A stretch of DNA of 64,000 nt from Lysobacterales bacterium (lineage in GTDB: Bacteria; Pseudomonadota; Gammaproteobacteria; Xanthomonadales; Marinicellaceae). Numbering within the stretch: position 1 is the stretch's first letter; each line of letters begins with the position of its first letter. A model generated the notes under the pieces. The model worked only from the letters and a program-made list of their open reading frames with translations. It had not been told where the DNA came from and ran no database searches. Position numbers and translations under genes: made by a program. Positions 35,977 to 44,767 of the stretch are shown one piece after another. The stretch is taken from contig JAMOMK010000088.1 of the NCBI GenBank assembly GCA_027067055.1, positions 32,555 through 96,554 of the forward strand. The letters run 5' to 3'.

Positions 35977-37389
35977 TTGATGGGTTATTTAGTTAAGTTT
36001 TTAGCAGTTTCTTTTGTCTTTTTATTCAACACACAACTTTGTGCTCAGAATATTGTTCTGGTTAAGGATATTGTGCTTGGAGTCAATTCTAGTTCTCCTC
36101 AATTTCTTGTTGATTTCAACGGTGAGCTTTATTTTGGAACATCAATGACAAGTGGATTATGGAGAAGTGATGGAACAGAACTAGGAACGGTTCAAGCAGA
36201 AGGTTTTGCTACTATTAGTTCAGATTTTGTCTCTGAGTTGCAAGTTTATAATAACAAACTCTATTTTAATACCTTTTCAAATAAAGCTTTTTGGTCAAAA
36301 GATACAGGTATTAATAATGCTGTCATGATCGCTAATCAATTTAACGCTTTAAGTTCAGGTACTTATATTAGCATGGCACTTGCATCAGAATACATTGTTA
36401 TGGGTGGTAGAGATTATTCTGTAGCAGGAAACCCAGTCAACTTGTTTCGCAGTGATGGGGCAATGGTAGAAGAATTTGGAACATTTACCAGTGGAAGTAA
36501 TGGACCCATACCATTTTACATTGGAAAAGTGGGTAACAATTTACTTTTTTCAGCCATTGAAACTGCCACAGGTAGAGAGTTATACAGCACCGATGCAACC
36601 ACTGCAACGACTCAACGATTAACTGACATTTACCCTGGTTCAATTGGTGGCTTGACTGATGTAACTGGTGGTTTAGGTGGAAATATATTAAATGGTGAGT
36701 TCTATTTTTCAGGTTTCTCACCGGATGGCAAGAGAATTTGGAAAACTGATGGAACCAGTTTAGGTACTGTTGTTGTCGATGATTTAACCATGAATTATCA
36801 AAACCCAAGCTATTTAACCAAGTACGATAATTCTATCTTCTTTTTTGCAAACTCTAGCTCTAACCCAGTTGAGCAATTGTGGAGAGTTTCATCAGGTGAT
36901 ACTGCACCTACGTTATTAACAACAACTCCTTTTTCAGCCTCCAGTGCCTGCACAGGTCACAAATCAATGATTAACAATGGAATTCTCTACTTTCCTTATG
37001 AAGCCAACTCCGCTGGTTGTGAGTTATGGCGCAGTGATGGAACACCAGCAGGAACCTACCAGTTAATTGATATAAACCTCGGTACAGAAAGTAGTTTCCC
37101 CAAATTTTTGATTAGTTTTAATAATATTCTCTATTTTACTGCACTCAAGGCAGGCTTCGGTTTTGAAATTTGGAAAACCGATGGAACACAAGCAGGCACA
37201 ACCATGCTATCAGACCTAAACCCAGGCAATGCCAGTAACACAACCTATCAAATGGTAGAAAGTGGCGGTACTATCTTTTTTATGGCAGATGACGGAGCGA
37301 CAGGTAGTGAACTTTATAAACTAGCCTTTCCACCACCACCTGATGATATATTTGCTGATGGGTTTGAAGAAATTGGGCCTATTTTATAA
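35977..37389 (+). CDS. Secreted ELWxxDGT-repeat protein with GFE-type tail
   Basis: A 470-residue exported protein. The signal peptide ends near residue 24 (CAQ). Six to seven repeats of about 50 residues carry the ELWxxDGTxxGT motif (LWRSDGTELGT, IWKTDGTSLGT, LWRSDGTPAGT, IWKTDGTQAGT and weaker forms). These predict a beta-propeller-like or beta-solenoid surface protein. The end reads PPPDDIFADGFEEIGPIL, so the F-x-x-G-F-E motif found at the C-termini of four other exported proteins here is present, with six further residues (EIGPIL) after it. The role is unknown; cell-surface or extracellular binding is likely. Confidence 0.88.
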   Translation: MMGYLVKFLAVSFVFLFNTQLCAQNIVLVKDIVLGVNSSSPQFLVDFNGELYFGTSMTSGLWRSDGTELGTVQAEGFATISSDFVSELQVYNNKLYFNTFSNKAFWSKDTGINNAVMIANQFNALSSGTYISMALASEYIVMGGRDYSVAGNPVNLFRSDGAMVEEFGTFTSGSNGPIPFYIGKVGNNLLFSAIETATGRELYSTDATTATTQRLTDIYPGSIGGLTDVTGGLGGNILNGEFYFSGFSPDGKRIWKTDGTSLGTVVVDDLTMNYQNPSYLTKYDNSIFFFANSSSNPVEQLWRVSSGDTAPTLLTTTPFSASSACTGHKSMINNGILYFPYEANSAGCELWRSDGTPAGTYQLIDINLGTESSFPKFLISFNNILYFTALKAGFGFEIWKTDGTQAGTTMLSDLNPGNASNTTYQMVESGGTIFFMADDGATGSELYKLAFPPPPDDIFADGFEEIGPIL

Positions 37390-37431
37390 TCTATTATGGG
37401 AATACAGTAGTATTCCCATTACTAGAATAAA

Positions 37432-40400
37432 CTAATCTTCAAAATAAAACTTTTCACGCTCAATTTTATCTGGAAACACCTGATTCATAGTGTTGGCATC
37501 ATACAAACGACCATTTTGCATTATTTGGTCAATTTTGTCCGAATTGCGAATATCATCTAATGGGTTTTCATCAAGGATAATCAAATCAGCTAATTTGCCG
37601 ACTTCAAGTGAGCCTAAGTCTTTGTCCATGCCAATATATTTCGCACCATCTATGGTTGCCATGCGAATAATATTCATCGGTTCCATACCGCCTTGTCCAT
37701 ACATCCACATTTCCCAATGTGCACCTAAACCTTCACGTTGACCATGAGCACCGAGCATGACTTTAACGCCTGCATTTTGCAATGTGGTTGCCACTTCGGC
37801 ATTGCGAATATGGTTGTAATCTTCAATCGGTGCTTTGGTGCGGCGAACAGCTGTTGGTTCTAAGATAAAGCTTGGTACGTATTTGCTCAACAAAGGGTGT
37901 TTCCAGACATCGGTGGTGTCGTACCAGTATTTTTCACCCCAAATACCACCGTAACCAACGATTAATGTCGGTGTGTAGGCTGTTTCGGATTGTGACCAGA
38001 GTTGCACGACATCATCGTAAATCGCTGCCACAGGGATAGAGTGTTCGATGCCTGTGTGTCCATCAATAATCATGTTGAGGTTGTGTTGCAATAACGAGCC
38101 ACCTTCGGGTACAACCATCAAATTGGTTTGACGGGCAGCTTCAATCACTTGTTGGCGTTGTTCACGGCGTGGTTGGTTATAGGATTTTACCGAAAAAGCT
38201 CCGACATCTTTCATACGCTGCAAGTGTCCGATGGCATCATCAAGTGAGTTAACTGGAGCTGTCAAAAAGTGCGATGCACCGTAAAGAATTGTGCCTGTTG
38301 AAAAAGTACGAGGTGCAACAATGACTCCTGCTTGTTGCATTTCACTGGCAGCAAATACCGCAGCGGTATCAGCCGAAGGATTGTGCTCGGTTGTGACACC
38401 AAAGGCAAGATTTGCCAGTGCATGCCAACTGGTTTGTGGTGTGATTTGGTTGTTGGCATAAGGTCCATGCCAATGCACATCAACGATGCCTGGCATTATT
38501 GTTTTACCTGTAACATCCATGACTTTTGCATTTTCAGGAATGCTAATATGCTCACCGATAGCAGTTATGCGATTGTCTTTAATGGCAATCATGCCATTTT
38601 CCAATACTTCATCGCCTTTCATGGTCACTATCCGTGCCCCTTTTAAGATAATACTTGAATGAGGAATATCGGCTTTAACATTAAAGGTGATTTCAGTCTT
38701 TTGTGCTTGATTGTCTTTTTTACCACCTAAGTAGTCAAATTTATCAGCCAATTTTTGCTGGTAAATATTTGGTCCCAATGCCCATGATAATTCACTTGAT
38801 TTATTTAACCATGTTAAATAGTTGCCTGCATTTTTGGAGAATTTCTGTAACGGTAAATTACTGGCCTTTGAACCTGTTGAGATAAATTTACCACTTTGAA
38901 TAAATGGTGTGACATAGACTTGGAAATTTTGAATAAATGCCAACCATTTATTATCTGGGGATACAGAATAATCGCTTATCCACTTGCCTGAATAATGCTT
39001 TTCGCCTTTGCTGCCAGTTAAATCAGTACTTTCAAGCTGTGTCGTTATCACTTCTCCTTTTTTATCAGAAGTCGTGAAGAAGATGCGACTAGAATCTTTA
39101 GCAAAAAAGGGATCAGAACCGCCCTTAGTAATTAATGTGCGTTCGCCTGATTTACGGTTGATGACAAAAACGCCTTTATCTTGCGAATACAAAGGAGACG
39201 TTAAATAACCACCGCCAATGGCTTGAAATACCACCGTTTTGTTATCAGAAGAAATGCTTGGGTTAACATAATGACCTGGCTTTTTAGTAATTTGTTTAGA
39301 TTTGCCAGAAAGTGAAGCCATTTGAACCGTACCTAAGTCTTTATCATTCCAAGTTACATACAAAATACTTTTGCCATCAGAAGAAAACTTAGGATAAAAC
39401 TCGAAGTTTTTAGTTTGTTTGGTTAATCTTTTTGGCTTGCCGTTTGGTAATTTTACCGTGTAAATATAACCTAATGACTGGAATACTGCCAATTTACCGT
39501 TAGGTGATTTCTGTAACCAGCGCAACATCTTGGCATCGAATCGTTCTGGAGCTGGATTGACTTTGACTTTAACCGCCTTGGAAATCTTACGGGTGTCATC
39601 AATCTGAAAAGGAATTTCAGATACATTTTTACTCGCTACATTGATTTTGTGAATTTTACCTTTAGCATAAAAAACAATGTCTTTGCCTTTGTTTGTCCAT
39701 GCAAATGTTGGGTAAACACCGTGTATTGCCCAGGTTTCTTGCATATCTCGTTCTAAATTGTCATAAATTGGTGTGAGTTTACCACTTTCTCGGTCTTGCA
39801 AAAACAACGTTGATTGGTTGCGGACACGGCGTACAAAGGCTAATGTTTTGCCATCAGGGGAAGGAGTTGGACGAACCGCACCACCAGCACCAGAAACCCA
39901 AACATCTATTTCACCCGTTTTTAAATCTATGGCTTCAATATCATAAATTTGGTTGTTAGAATCTTTGGAATACTCAAAATATTTACCGGGTGTGGCATCA
40001 CGCGAATACAAAACATACTTGCCATCGGGTGTAAAAATAGGCTCACCCAAATCTTTTTGCTCATTGGGGCGTTTATTGAGTTGCACACCATCACCACCTG
40101 ATTTGTGGTACATCCAAATTTCACCAGCTCCAATAGACCGCATACCCGTAAAATGCTTTCTTGCGATAATATATTGCCCATCTGTTGACCAAGCAGGTTG
40201 GTTAAGTAGTCTGAACTTTTCTTTGGTTACTTGTTTTTGATTACTGCCATCAACATTCATCGTCCAGATATTGTCACCACCACCTTGGTCGGTGGTAAAG
40301 GCGATGGATTTTCCATCAGGAGAAAACCGTGGTTGCATATCCCACGCCATTGAATTGGTGATGTTTGTTGCCTTACCACCCGTGATTGGCATGGTGTAAA

Positions 40401-40602
40401 TGTCGCCAAGTAAATCAAAAGTGATGGTATCGCCTTGAGCATCCACATTCATCCATGTGCCAGTAGAGGTCTTGATTGTTGCTAGAGTTGTTTCTCCTGG
40501 TGGGTTGTTGACATCCCATTTAGGTTTGTCTTTGTTGGTTTTATCTTCGCAAAAAGAAGAAGAGGCTGCAAATAATGTTAACAAGAGAAAAAAATGTTTC
40601 AT
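37432..40602 (-). CDS. Exported TolB-type beta-propeller / amidohydrolase fusion
   Basis: A 1056-residue protein with a signal peptide (1-18). Residues about 50-640 carry repeated TolB/PD40 blades (FSPDGKSIAFTTDQGGGDNIW, PSPDGKTLAF, FSSDGKSILYVTW and others). Residues about 650-1050 form an amidohydrolase: VDVHWHGPY (about 705) supplies the HxH metal pair, with later H-E-H and D residues (IDGHTGIEHS, MLGAHGQREG). The LGSLEVGKLADLIILDENPLDDI ending is typical of imidazolonepropionase-like enzymes. Such fusions are annotated as putative periplasmic peptidases or amidohydrolases; the substrate is unknown. It ends next to the ELWxxDGT gene tail to tail. Confidence 0.9.
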   Translation of the reverse strand: MKHFFLLLTLFAASSSFCEDKTNKDKPKWDVNNPPGETTLATIKTSTGTWMNVDAQGDTITFDLLGDIYTMPITGGKATNITNSMAWDMQPRFSPDGKSIAFTTDQGGGDNIWTMNVDGSNQKQVTKEKFRLLNQPAWSTDGQYIIARKHFTGMRSIGAGEIWMYHKSGGDGVQLNKRPNEQKDLGEPIFTPDGKYVLYSRDATPGKYFEYSKDSNNQIYDIEAIDLKTGEIDVWVSGAGGAVRPTPSPDGKTLAFVRRVRNQSTLFLQDRESGKLTPIYDNLERDMQETWAIHGVYPTFAWTNKGKDIVFYAKGKIHKINVASKNVSEIPFQIDDTRKISKAVKVKVNPAPERFDAKMLRWLQKSPNGKLAVFQSLGYIYTVKLPNGKPKRLTKQTKNFEFYPKFSSDGKSILYVTWNDKDLGTVQMASLSGKSKQITKKPGHYVNPSISSDNKTVVFQAIGGGYLTSPLYSQDKGVFVINRKSGERTLITKGGSDPFFAKDSSRIFFTTSDKKGEVITTQLESTDLTGSKGEKHYSGKWISDYSVSPDNKWLAFIQNFQVYVTPFIQSGKFISTGSKASNLPLQKFSKNAGNYLTWLNKSSELSWALGPNIYQQKLADKFDYLGGKKDNQAQKTEITFNVKADIPHSSIILKGARIVTMKGDEVLENGMIAIKDNRITAIGEHISIPENAKVMDVTGKTIMPGIVDVHWHGPYANNQITPQTSWHALANLAFGVTTEHNPSADTAAVFAASEMQQAGVIVAPRTFSTGTILYGASHFLTAPVNSLDDAIGHLQRMKDVGAFSVKSYNQPRREQRQQVIEAARQTNLMVVPEGGSLLQHNLNMIIDGHTGIEHSIPVAAIYDDVVQLWSQSETAYTPTLIVGYGGIWGEKYWYDTTDVWKHPLLSKYVPSFILEPTAVRRTKAPIEDYNHIRNAEVATTLQNAGVKVMLGAHGQREGLGAHWEMWMYGQGGMEPMNIIRMATIDGAKYIGMDKDLGSLEVGKLADLIILDENPLDDIRNSDKIDQIMQNGRLYDANTMNQVFPDKIEREKFYFED

Positions 40603-40645
40603 AGCTATGGTATCATTGAAATTTAATAGCCGATAATTTTATCAC

Positions 40646-41278
40646 ATGACTTGCCCCTTATGTTTGAATAAAACCATTGATTTTTATCATCAGGATAAGC
40701 TTCGTGATTATTGGCAATGCCATCACTGTTCCTTAGTTTTTGTAAAACCTGAGGAATTACTTAACCCTGAACAAGAAAAAGCTGTTTATGATTTGCACCA
40801 AAACAATCCAAATGATTTAGGTTATAGAAAATTCCTTAATAAATTGCTTATTCCTTTACAAAAAAAGTTACCAAAAGGTGCTAAAGGCTTAGATTTTGGT
40901 AGTGGCCCTGGCCCGACAATCTCTGTTATTATGAAAGAACAAGGAATAAGTGTTGAGAATTATGATATTTACTATGACAATCGCAACGAATTGTTAAAAA
41001 AGACATATGATTTTATTACTTGCACAGAAGTGGTTGAACATCTGTATCACCCGCATGAAGTCTTTTCACAATTAAGTGGGCTGCATAAATCGGGTGGTTT
41101 TCTCGGTATTATGACCAAAAGAGTTGTCAGTAAAGAAAAGTTTTCAAACTGGCATTATAAAAATGATCCAACACATGTGTGTTTCTACAGTGATGCTACG
41201 TTTGATTATATTGCTAAAAACTGGGGTTTTAATTATGAATTAATAAATTCTGATACTGTGATTTTACAAAAGTGTTAA
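40646..41278 (+). CDS. SAM-dependent methyltransferase with N-terminal zinc ribbon
   Basis: A 210-residue class I methyltransferase. C3, C6, C25 and C28 (CPLC...CHHC) form a zinc ribbon. Motif I is LDFGSGPGP and an acidic YDIYYD follows; TCTEVVEHLYHP is the methyltransferase-11/23 active region. This arrangement resembles methyltransferases acting on small molecules or sugars, but the substrate is unknown. A GATAAT box eight bases before the ATG hints at a leaderless transcript; it diverges from the large amidohydrolase gene. Confidence 0.87.
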   Translation: MTCPLCLNKTIDFYHQDKLRDYWQCHHCSLVFVKPEELLNPEQEKAVYDLHQNNPNDLGYRKFLNKLLIPLQKKLPKGAKGLDFGSGPGPTISVIMKEQGISVENYDIYYDNRNELLKKTYDFITCTEVVEHLYHPHEVFSQLSGLHKSGGFLGIMTKRVVSKEKFSNWHYKNDPTHVCFYSDATFDYIAKNWGFNYELINSDTVILQKC

Positions 41279-41305
41279 AATATTGATGGTATATAATCAG
41301 GAGTT

Positions 41306-41662
41306 ATGATGACTACAAATTTAAAATTAAATTATGTTGAATTTCCAGCAAAGTACTTAAGTAAAACAAAAGCATTTTTCTCTCAAGCCTTTGGCTGGGA
41401 GTTTGTTGATTATGGTCCAGCATACACATCTTTTAGTGGCTATGGTTTAGACGGTGGTTTTTTTCAATCCGATTTGTCTTCCGTAACTATAAATGGAGCG
41501 GCTTTACTGGTTTTATTAACTGATGACATTGAATCTTCTTATAATAAAGTGGTTGAATGTGGGGGAATAATCATTCATGAAATATTTGAATTCCCTGGAG
41601 GAAAACGTTTTCACTTTAAAGAACCCAGCGGAAATGAATTGGCAGTGTGGATTAAAACTTAA
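41306..41662 (+). CDS. VOC-family (glyoxalase-like) protein
   Basis: A 118-residue VOC unit: VEFPAKYLSKTKAFFSQAFGWEF at the start and FPGGKRFHFKEPSGNELAVW at the end, the latter with the conserved glutamate. An ATCAGGAG site precedes the ATG. It follows the methyltransferase gene by 27 bases. The reaction is unknown; related stand-alone proteins include bleomycin-resistance and glyoxalase types. Confidence 0.88.
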   Translation: MMTTNLKLNYVEFPAKYLSKTKAFFSQAFGWEFVDYGPAYTSFSGYGLDGGFFQSDLSSVTINGAALLVLLTDDIESSYNKVVECGGIIIHEIFEFPGGKRFHFKEPSGNELAVWIKT

Positions 41663-41672
41663 AATATTTAGA

Positions 41673-41700
41673 GAAAAAAAAGAGTAGCAATGCTACTCTT
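41673..41700 (-). terminator. Terminator of the cold-shock gene
   Basis: An 8-base stem AGAGTAGC/GCTACTCT with a 3-base loop. On the minus strand it is followed by a run of eight T residues, so it should end the cold-shock transcript; it may also act on the opposite strand. Confidence 0.8.
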
Positions 41701-41726
41701 CTTCGAATTATTGTGTAAATTTATAT

Positions 41727-41933
41727 TTATACAACAGTTACATTTGCAGCTTGAGGGCCTTTTTGGCCATCTTCTACGTCAAACTCAACCGCTTGTCCGT
41801 CAGACAAAGTTTTGAATCCATCACTTGCAATAGCTTTGAAATGTACGAATACATCGCTGCCGCCTTCACGCTCGATAAAACCGAAACCTTTCTTCTCATC
41901 AAACCATTTTACTGTACCAGTAGTCTTACTCAT
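41727..41933 (-). CDS. Cold-shock domain protein (CspA family)
   Basis: A 68-residue single cold-shock domain that binds single-stranded RNA and DNA and acts as an RNA chaperone. RNP1 (KGFGFIERE) and RNP2 (VFVHFKAI) are intact, with the usual [15 protein letters not shown] start. An AATGGAGATATCC site precedes the ATG. Roughly 300 bases upstream contain no gene, consistent with the long regulatory leader typical of cspA-like genes. Confidence 0.96.
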   Translation of the reverse strand: MSKTTGTVKWFDEKKGFGFIEREGGSDVFVHFKAIASDGFKTLSDGQAVEFDVEDGQKGPQAANVTVV

Positions 41934-42260
41934 TTGGATATCTCCATTAAAAAATTAAATCTATAGCTAACTCAAAAACGAGTTAACTTGTTGTTGCTGT
42001 GAAATCTGGAACTTACTTACGTGGAACTGTTGAATGAAACTAAAGAGACATTAAAATCGTATAAACATAAATAGTAGCTGTTCGTGTTACCAGCGGTGCG
42101 TATTTTACCTGATTTAAACCCTGTAACCATGATAAAAAGTGAAATAAATGTGTATTTATAATGAAATATAGCAAAAAAAGTGATTTTTACTACTTTTATC
42201 ACCTTATTCTCAAGGTTTTATCATTTGATTCAATCTATTTAAATAGTGCAATTATTATTA
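41934..42260 (-). promoter_or_regulatory. Gene-free upstream region of the cold-shock gene
   Basis: No convincing gene lies here. It is AT-rich, runs against the cold-shock gene on the minus strand and probably holds its long 5' leader and promoter, as is known for cspA-type mRNAs that refold with temperature. No cold-shock box was identified with confidence. Confidence 0.45.
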
Positions 42261-42325
42261 ATATGTCTTGACTTTATATATTGACATATGGACAATACAA
42301 ATATAAAGACACACAGTCAATATAT
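42261..42325 (+). promoter_or_regulatory. Promoter/operator region of the prs-nadV cluster
   Basis: Two overlapping palindromes are visible: ATATGTC (42261-42267) with GACATAT (42283-42289), and a perfect 10-base pair ATATATTGAC (42276-42285) with GTCAATATAT (42316-42325). TTGACA (42281-42286) with TATAAA (42302-42307), or TTGACT (42268-42273) with GACAAT (42291-42296, 17-base spacer), can serve as the promoter. An NrtR-type regulator encoded in the same cluster is the obvious candidate to bind the palindromes; this is inferred. Confidence 0.5.
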
Positions 42326-42337
42326 GGGAGAAAGGCA

Positions 42338-43165
42338 ATGACCTTAATTATTAATAACGCAATTACTATAAAAACTCAAAGCTTTTCAGGTGGAGAGCGA
42401 CACATACAACTAAATAATTTACCTACATATGCACCAAATGATATAAAAATTCAGGCAAGGATAAATTCCAGTGATGATTTGATGGATTTACTGTTGCTAC
42501 AAAATGCTTTAGACAACCATTATGGCGAAAAGGTATTTATCACTTTAGAAATTCCATATTTGCCTTATGCTCGTCAAGACCGAGTTTGTGCTGAAGGTCA
42601 GGCATTTTCATTGCAACTAATGACACAACTTTTAAAACTTTTGAACCTAAATAAACTAACTGTTTGGGATTGCCATAGCTTAGTTGGATTGGAATTGACC
42701 GAAGCAGATAATATCGAAGCAACTCAAATTATTAAATACTCAAGCAAATTATCAAATATATTGAGAGATAAAAACAGTATCCTAATCTGTCCTGATAAAG
42801 GGGCTGTTAAGCGATGCCAAAAAATTGTTGATGATTTTAAAATGAATCCAATGATTTTATGTGAAAAGTTACGAAACCCGGCAACAGGAAAAATCACCCA
42901 AACAAAAGTAAATGCAGGAGATTTAAGTGGTAAAACAGCCGTCATAACTGATGACATTTGTGATGGTGGTTATACCTTTATCAAAATTGCTGAACAATTA
43001 AAAAAATTAAATGCACAACACATTATTTTATATGTCACACATGGAATTTTTAGCAAAGGCTTAACTGTCTTTGATAATCTTATTGATGAAATTTACACAA
43101 CTAACAGCTTTACTCAACAACAAAACAACAAAATAACAGTCATAAACACAGGAGAATTATCATGA
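42338..43165 (+). CDS. PRPP-synthetase-like enzyme of NAD salvage
   Basis: A 275-residue ribose-phosphate pyrophosphokinase-type enzyme, about 40 residues shorter than housekeeping Prs. YLPYARQDR (74-82) is the ATP-binding flexible-loop region, DCHS (111-114) matches the catalytic DxHS segment, and ITDDICDGGYT (203-213) is the ribose-phosphate (PRPP) loop. It should supply the pyrophosphorylated ribosyl donor for the overlapping nadV gene. The start at 42338 follows GGGAGAAAGG; the upstream ATG at 42281 would run into the promoter. A Prs-like partner of this size also occurs in phage NAD-reconstitution modules, where it acts on ADP-ribose. Confidence 0.85.
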   Translation: MTLIINNAITIKTQSFSGGERHIQLNNLPTYAPNDIKIQARINSSDDLMDLLLLQNALDNHYGEKVFITLEIPYLPYARQDRVCAEGQAFSLQLMTQLLKLLNLNKLTVWDCHSLVGLELTEADNIEATQIIKYSSKLSNILRDKNSILICPDKGAVKRCQKIVDDFKMNPMILCEKLRNPATGKITQTKVNAGDLSGKTAVITDDICDGGYTFIKIAEQLKKLNAQHIILYVTHGIFSKGLTVFDNLIDEIYTTNSFTQQQNNKITVINTGELS

Positions 43166-44643
43166 ATCCATTAATGTCAATCGACTTTTACAAAGCAGAC
43201 CACAGAAGACAATACCCTGAAAATACCGAGTATGTTTATTCTAATTTCACTCCTCGTTCATCACGACTTGCCAGCTTATTGGATGACTTTGATGACCGTG
43301 TGGTTTTTATCGGCTTGCAAGCTTATATCAAACGTATACTTATCAATCAATGGAATGATGGTTTTTTCTCAAAGCCCAAAAGTGAAGTGATTGCAAAATA
43401 CAAAAGACGCATGGATTCATCTTTGGGCGAAAATGCCATTGCCACCGAACATATAGAAGCCTTGCATGATTTAGGCTATTTACCCTTAAAAATTAAAGCT
43501 TTGTCCGAAGGCTCACGGGTAAATATTCAAGTGCCCATGTTTACTGTTATTAATACATTTCCAGAATTTTTCTGGCTAACTAATTATATCGAAACAAGCA
43601 TCAGTGCCGATGTTTGGAAAGCGTGTACAACCGCAACAATTGCCTATGAATACAAACGAATAATGATGAAATATGCTTTAAAAACAGGGGCGCCGATGGA
43701 TTTTGTAGCCATTCAGGGACATGATTTTAGTTTTCGTGGCATGAGTGGAGCTGAGGATGCGGCACAATCAGGTATCGGGCACTTAACCAGTTTTATCGGT
43801 ACAGACACGGTTACTGCAATTGATTATGCCGAGGATTATTACCAAGCCCAGGGCATTATAGGCGTATCAGTTCCTGCTACTGAACACAGCGTTATGTGTA
43901 TGGGGACCAAAGAAGATGAAATCAAAACATTCAAACGTTTAATAAATGATTTATACCCAACTGGCATTATTAGTATTGTCTCAGATACATGGGATTTCTG
44001 GAAAGTCATCACCCAGTATTCAAAACAATTAAAAACTGATATCATGAACCGTCAACCCAATTCATTAGGTATGGCAAAAGTGGTCTTTAGACCCGATTCA
44101 GGTGACCCTGTTAAAATTATCGCTGGTGATAAAGAAGCAAAAGTCGGCTCACCCCAATACAAAGGAGCAGTTGAATGTTTGTGGGACATATTTGGTGGAA
44201 CAATGACTGACAAAGGCTATAAATTACTCGATGAACATGTCGGTTTAATTTATGGCGATTCCATCACTTTGAAACGCGCACAAGAAATAATGAAACAATT
44301 AGAGCAAAAAGGTTTCGCCTCAACCAATGTCGTCTTCGGCATCGGCAGTTACACCTACCAATTTCTCACACGTGACACATTTGGATTTGCCATGAAAGCC
44401 ACATGGGGACAAGTGGATGGTCAAACCCGTGAAATATTTAAAGACCCCAAAACCGATAAAGGCGACAAAAAATCAGCCAAAGGATTATTACGAGTAGAAA
44501 AAAGCGCTAGTGGTTTTAAACTATTCGATCAACAAACAAAAGCCCAAGAAAACCAAGGCGAGTTAAAAACCGTGTTTGAAAATGGTAGAATGCACAATAA
44601 AACCAATTTTGATGAAATTCGAGCGAGGTTGACTGAAGTTTAG
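43162..44643 (+). CDS. nadV: Nicotinamide phosphoribosyltransferase (NadV/NAMPT family)
   Basis: Converts nicotinamide and PRPP to NMN, salvaging NAD. The 493-residue protein shows family signatures: SIDFYKADHRRQYPENTEYVYSNFTPR at the start, FRGMSGAEDAAQSG, VPATEHSVM, VSDTWDFW (273-280) and VFRPDSGDP (308-316). The ATG overlaps the preceding Prs-like gene (ATGA), which indicates translational coupling and joint function. The VSDTWDFW form recalls phage-encoded members. Whether it uses PRPP or an ADP-ribose pyrophosphate donor cannot be told from sequence alone. Confidence 0.93.
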   Translation: MNPLMSIDFYKADHRRQYPENTEYVYSNFTPRSSRLASLLDDFDDRVVFIGLQAYIKRILINQWNDGFFSKPKSEVIAKYKRRMDSSLGENAIATEHIEALHDLGYLPLKIKALSEGSRVNIQVPMFTVINTFPEFFWLTNYIETSISADVWKACTTATIAYEYKRIMMKYALKTGAPMDFVAIQGHDFSFRGMSGAEDAAQSGIGHLTSFIGTDTVTAIDYAEDYYQAQGIIGVSVPATEHSVMCMGTKEDEIKTFKRLINDLYPTGIISIVSDTWDFWKVITQYSKQLKTDIMNRQPNSLGMAKVVFRPDSGDPVKIIAGDKEAKVGSPQYKGAVECLWDIFGGTMTDKGYKLLDEHVGLIYGDSITLKRAQEIMKQLEQKGFASTNVVFGIGSYTYQFLTRDTFGFAMKATWGQVDGQTREIFKDPKTDKGDKKSAKGLLRVEKSASGFKLFDQQTKAQENQGELKTVFENGRMHNKTNFDEIRARLTEV

Positions 44644-44663
44644 ATTGTAGACTGTACAGCCTG

Positions 44664-44733
44664 TGTAGGATGGGTCGTGCCCATCGTGAAAAAACGGTGG
44701 CTTATGGTGGCATGCGATGGGGCCCATCCTACA
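44664..44733. repeat. REP-like palindrome between nadV and the NrtR-like gene
   Basis: TGTAGGATGGG...CCCATCG pairs with CGATGGGGCCCATCCTACA, an imperfect 70-base palindrome. This GTAGGATGGG-type unit is common in proteobacterial intergenic regions and differs from the transposase-linked units at 3418. Confidence 0.75.
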
Positions 44734-44767
44734 GATACACAGAGATAAGGAAAATAGATAAAAGATA

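Noticed and set aside
37490..40240. Plus-strand open frames inside the large amidohydrolase gene
   Set aside because: All are antisense shadows of a well-supported gene with clear domain motifs.
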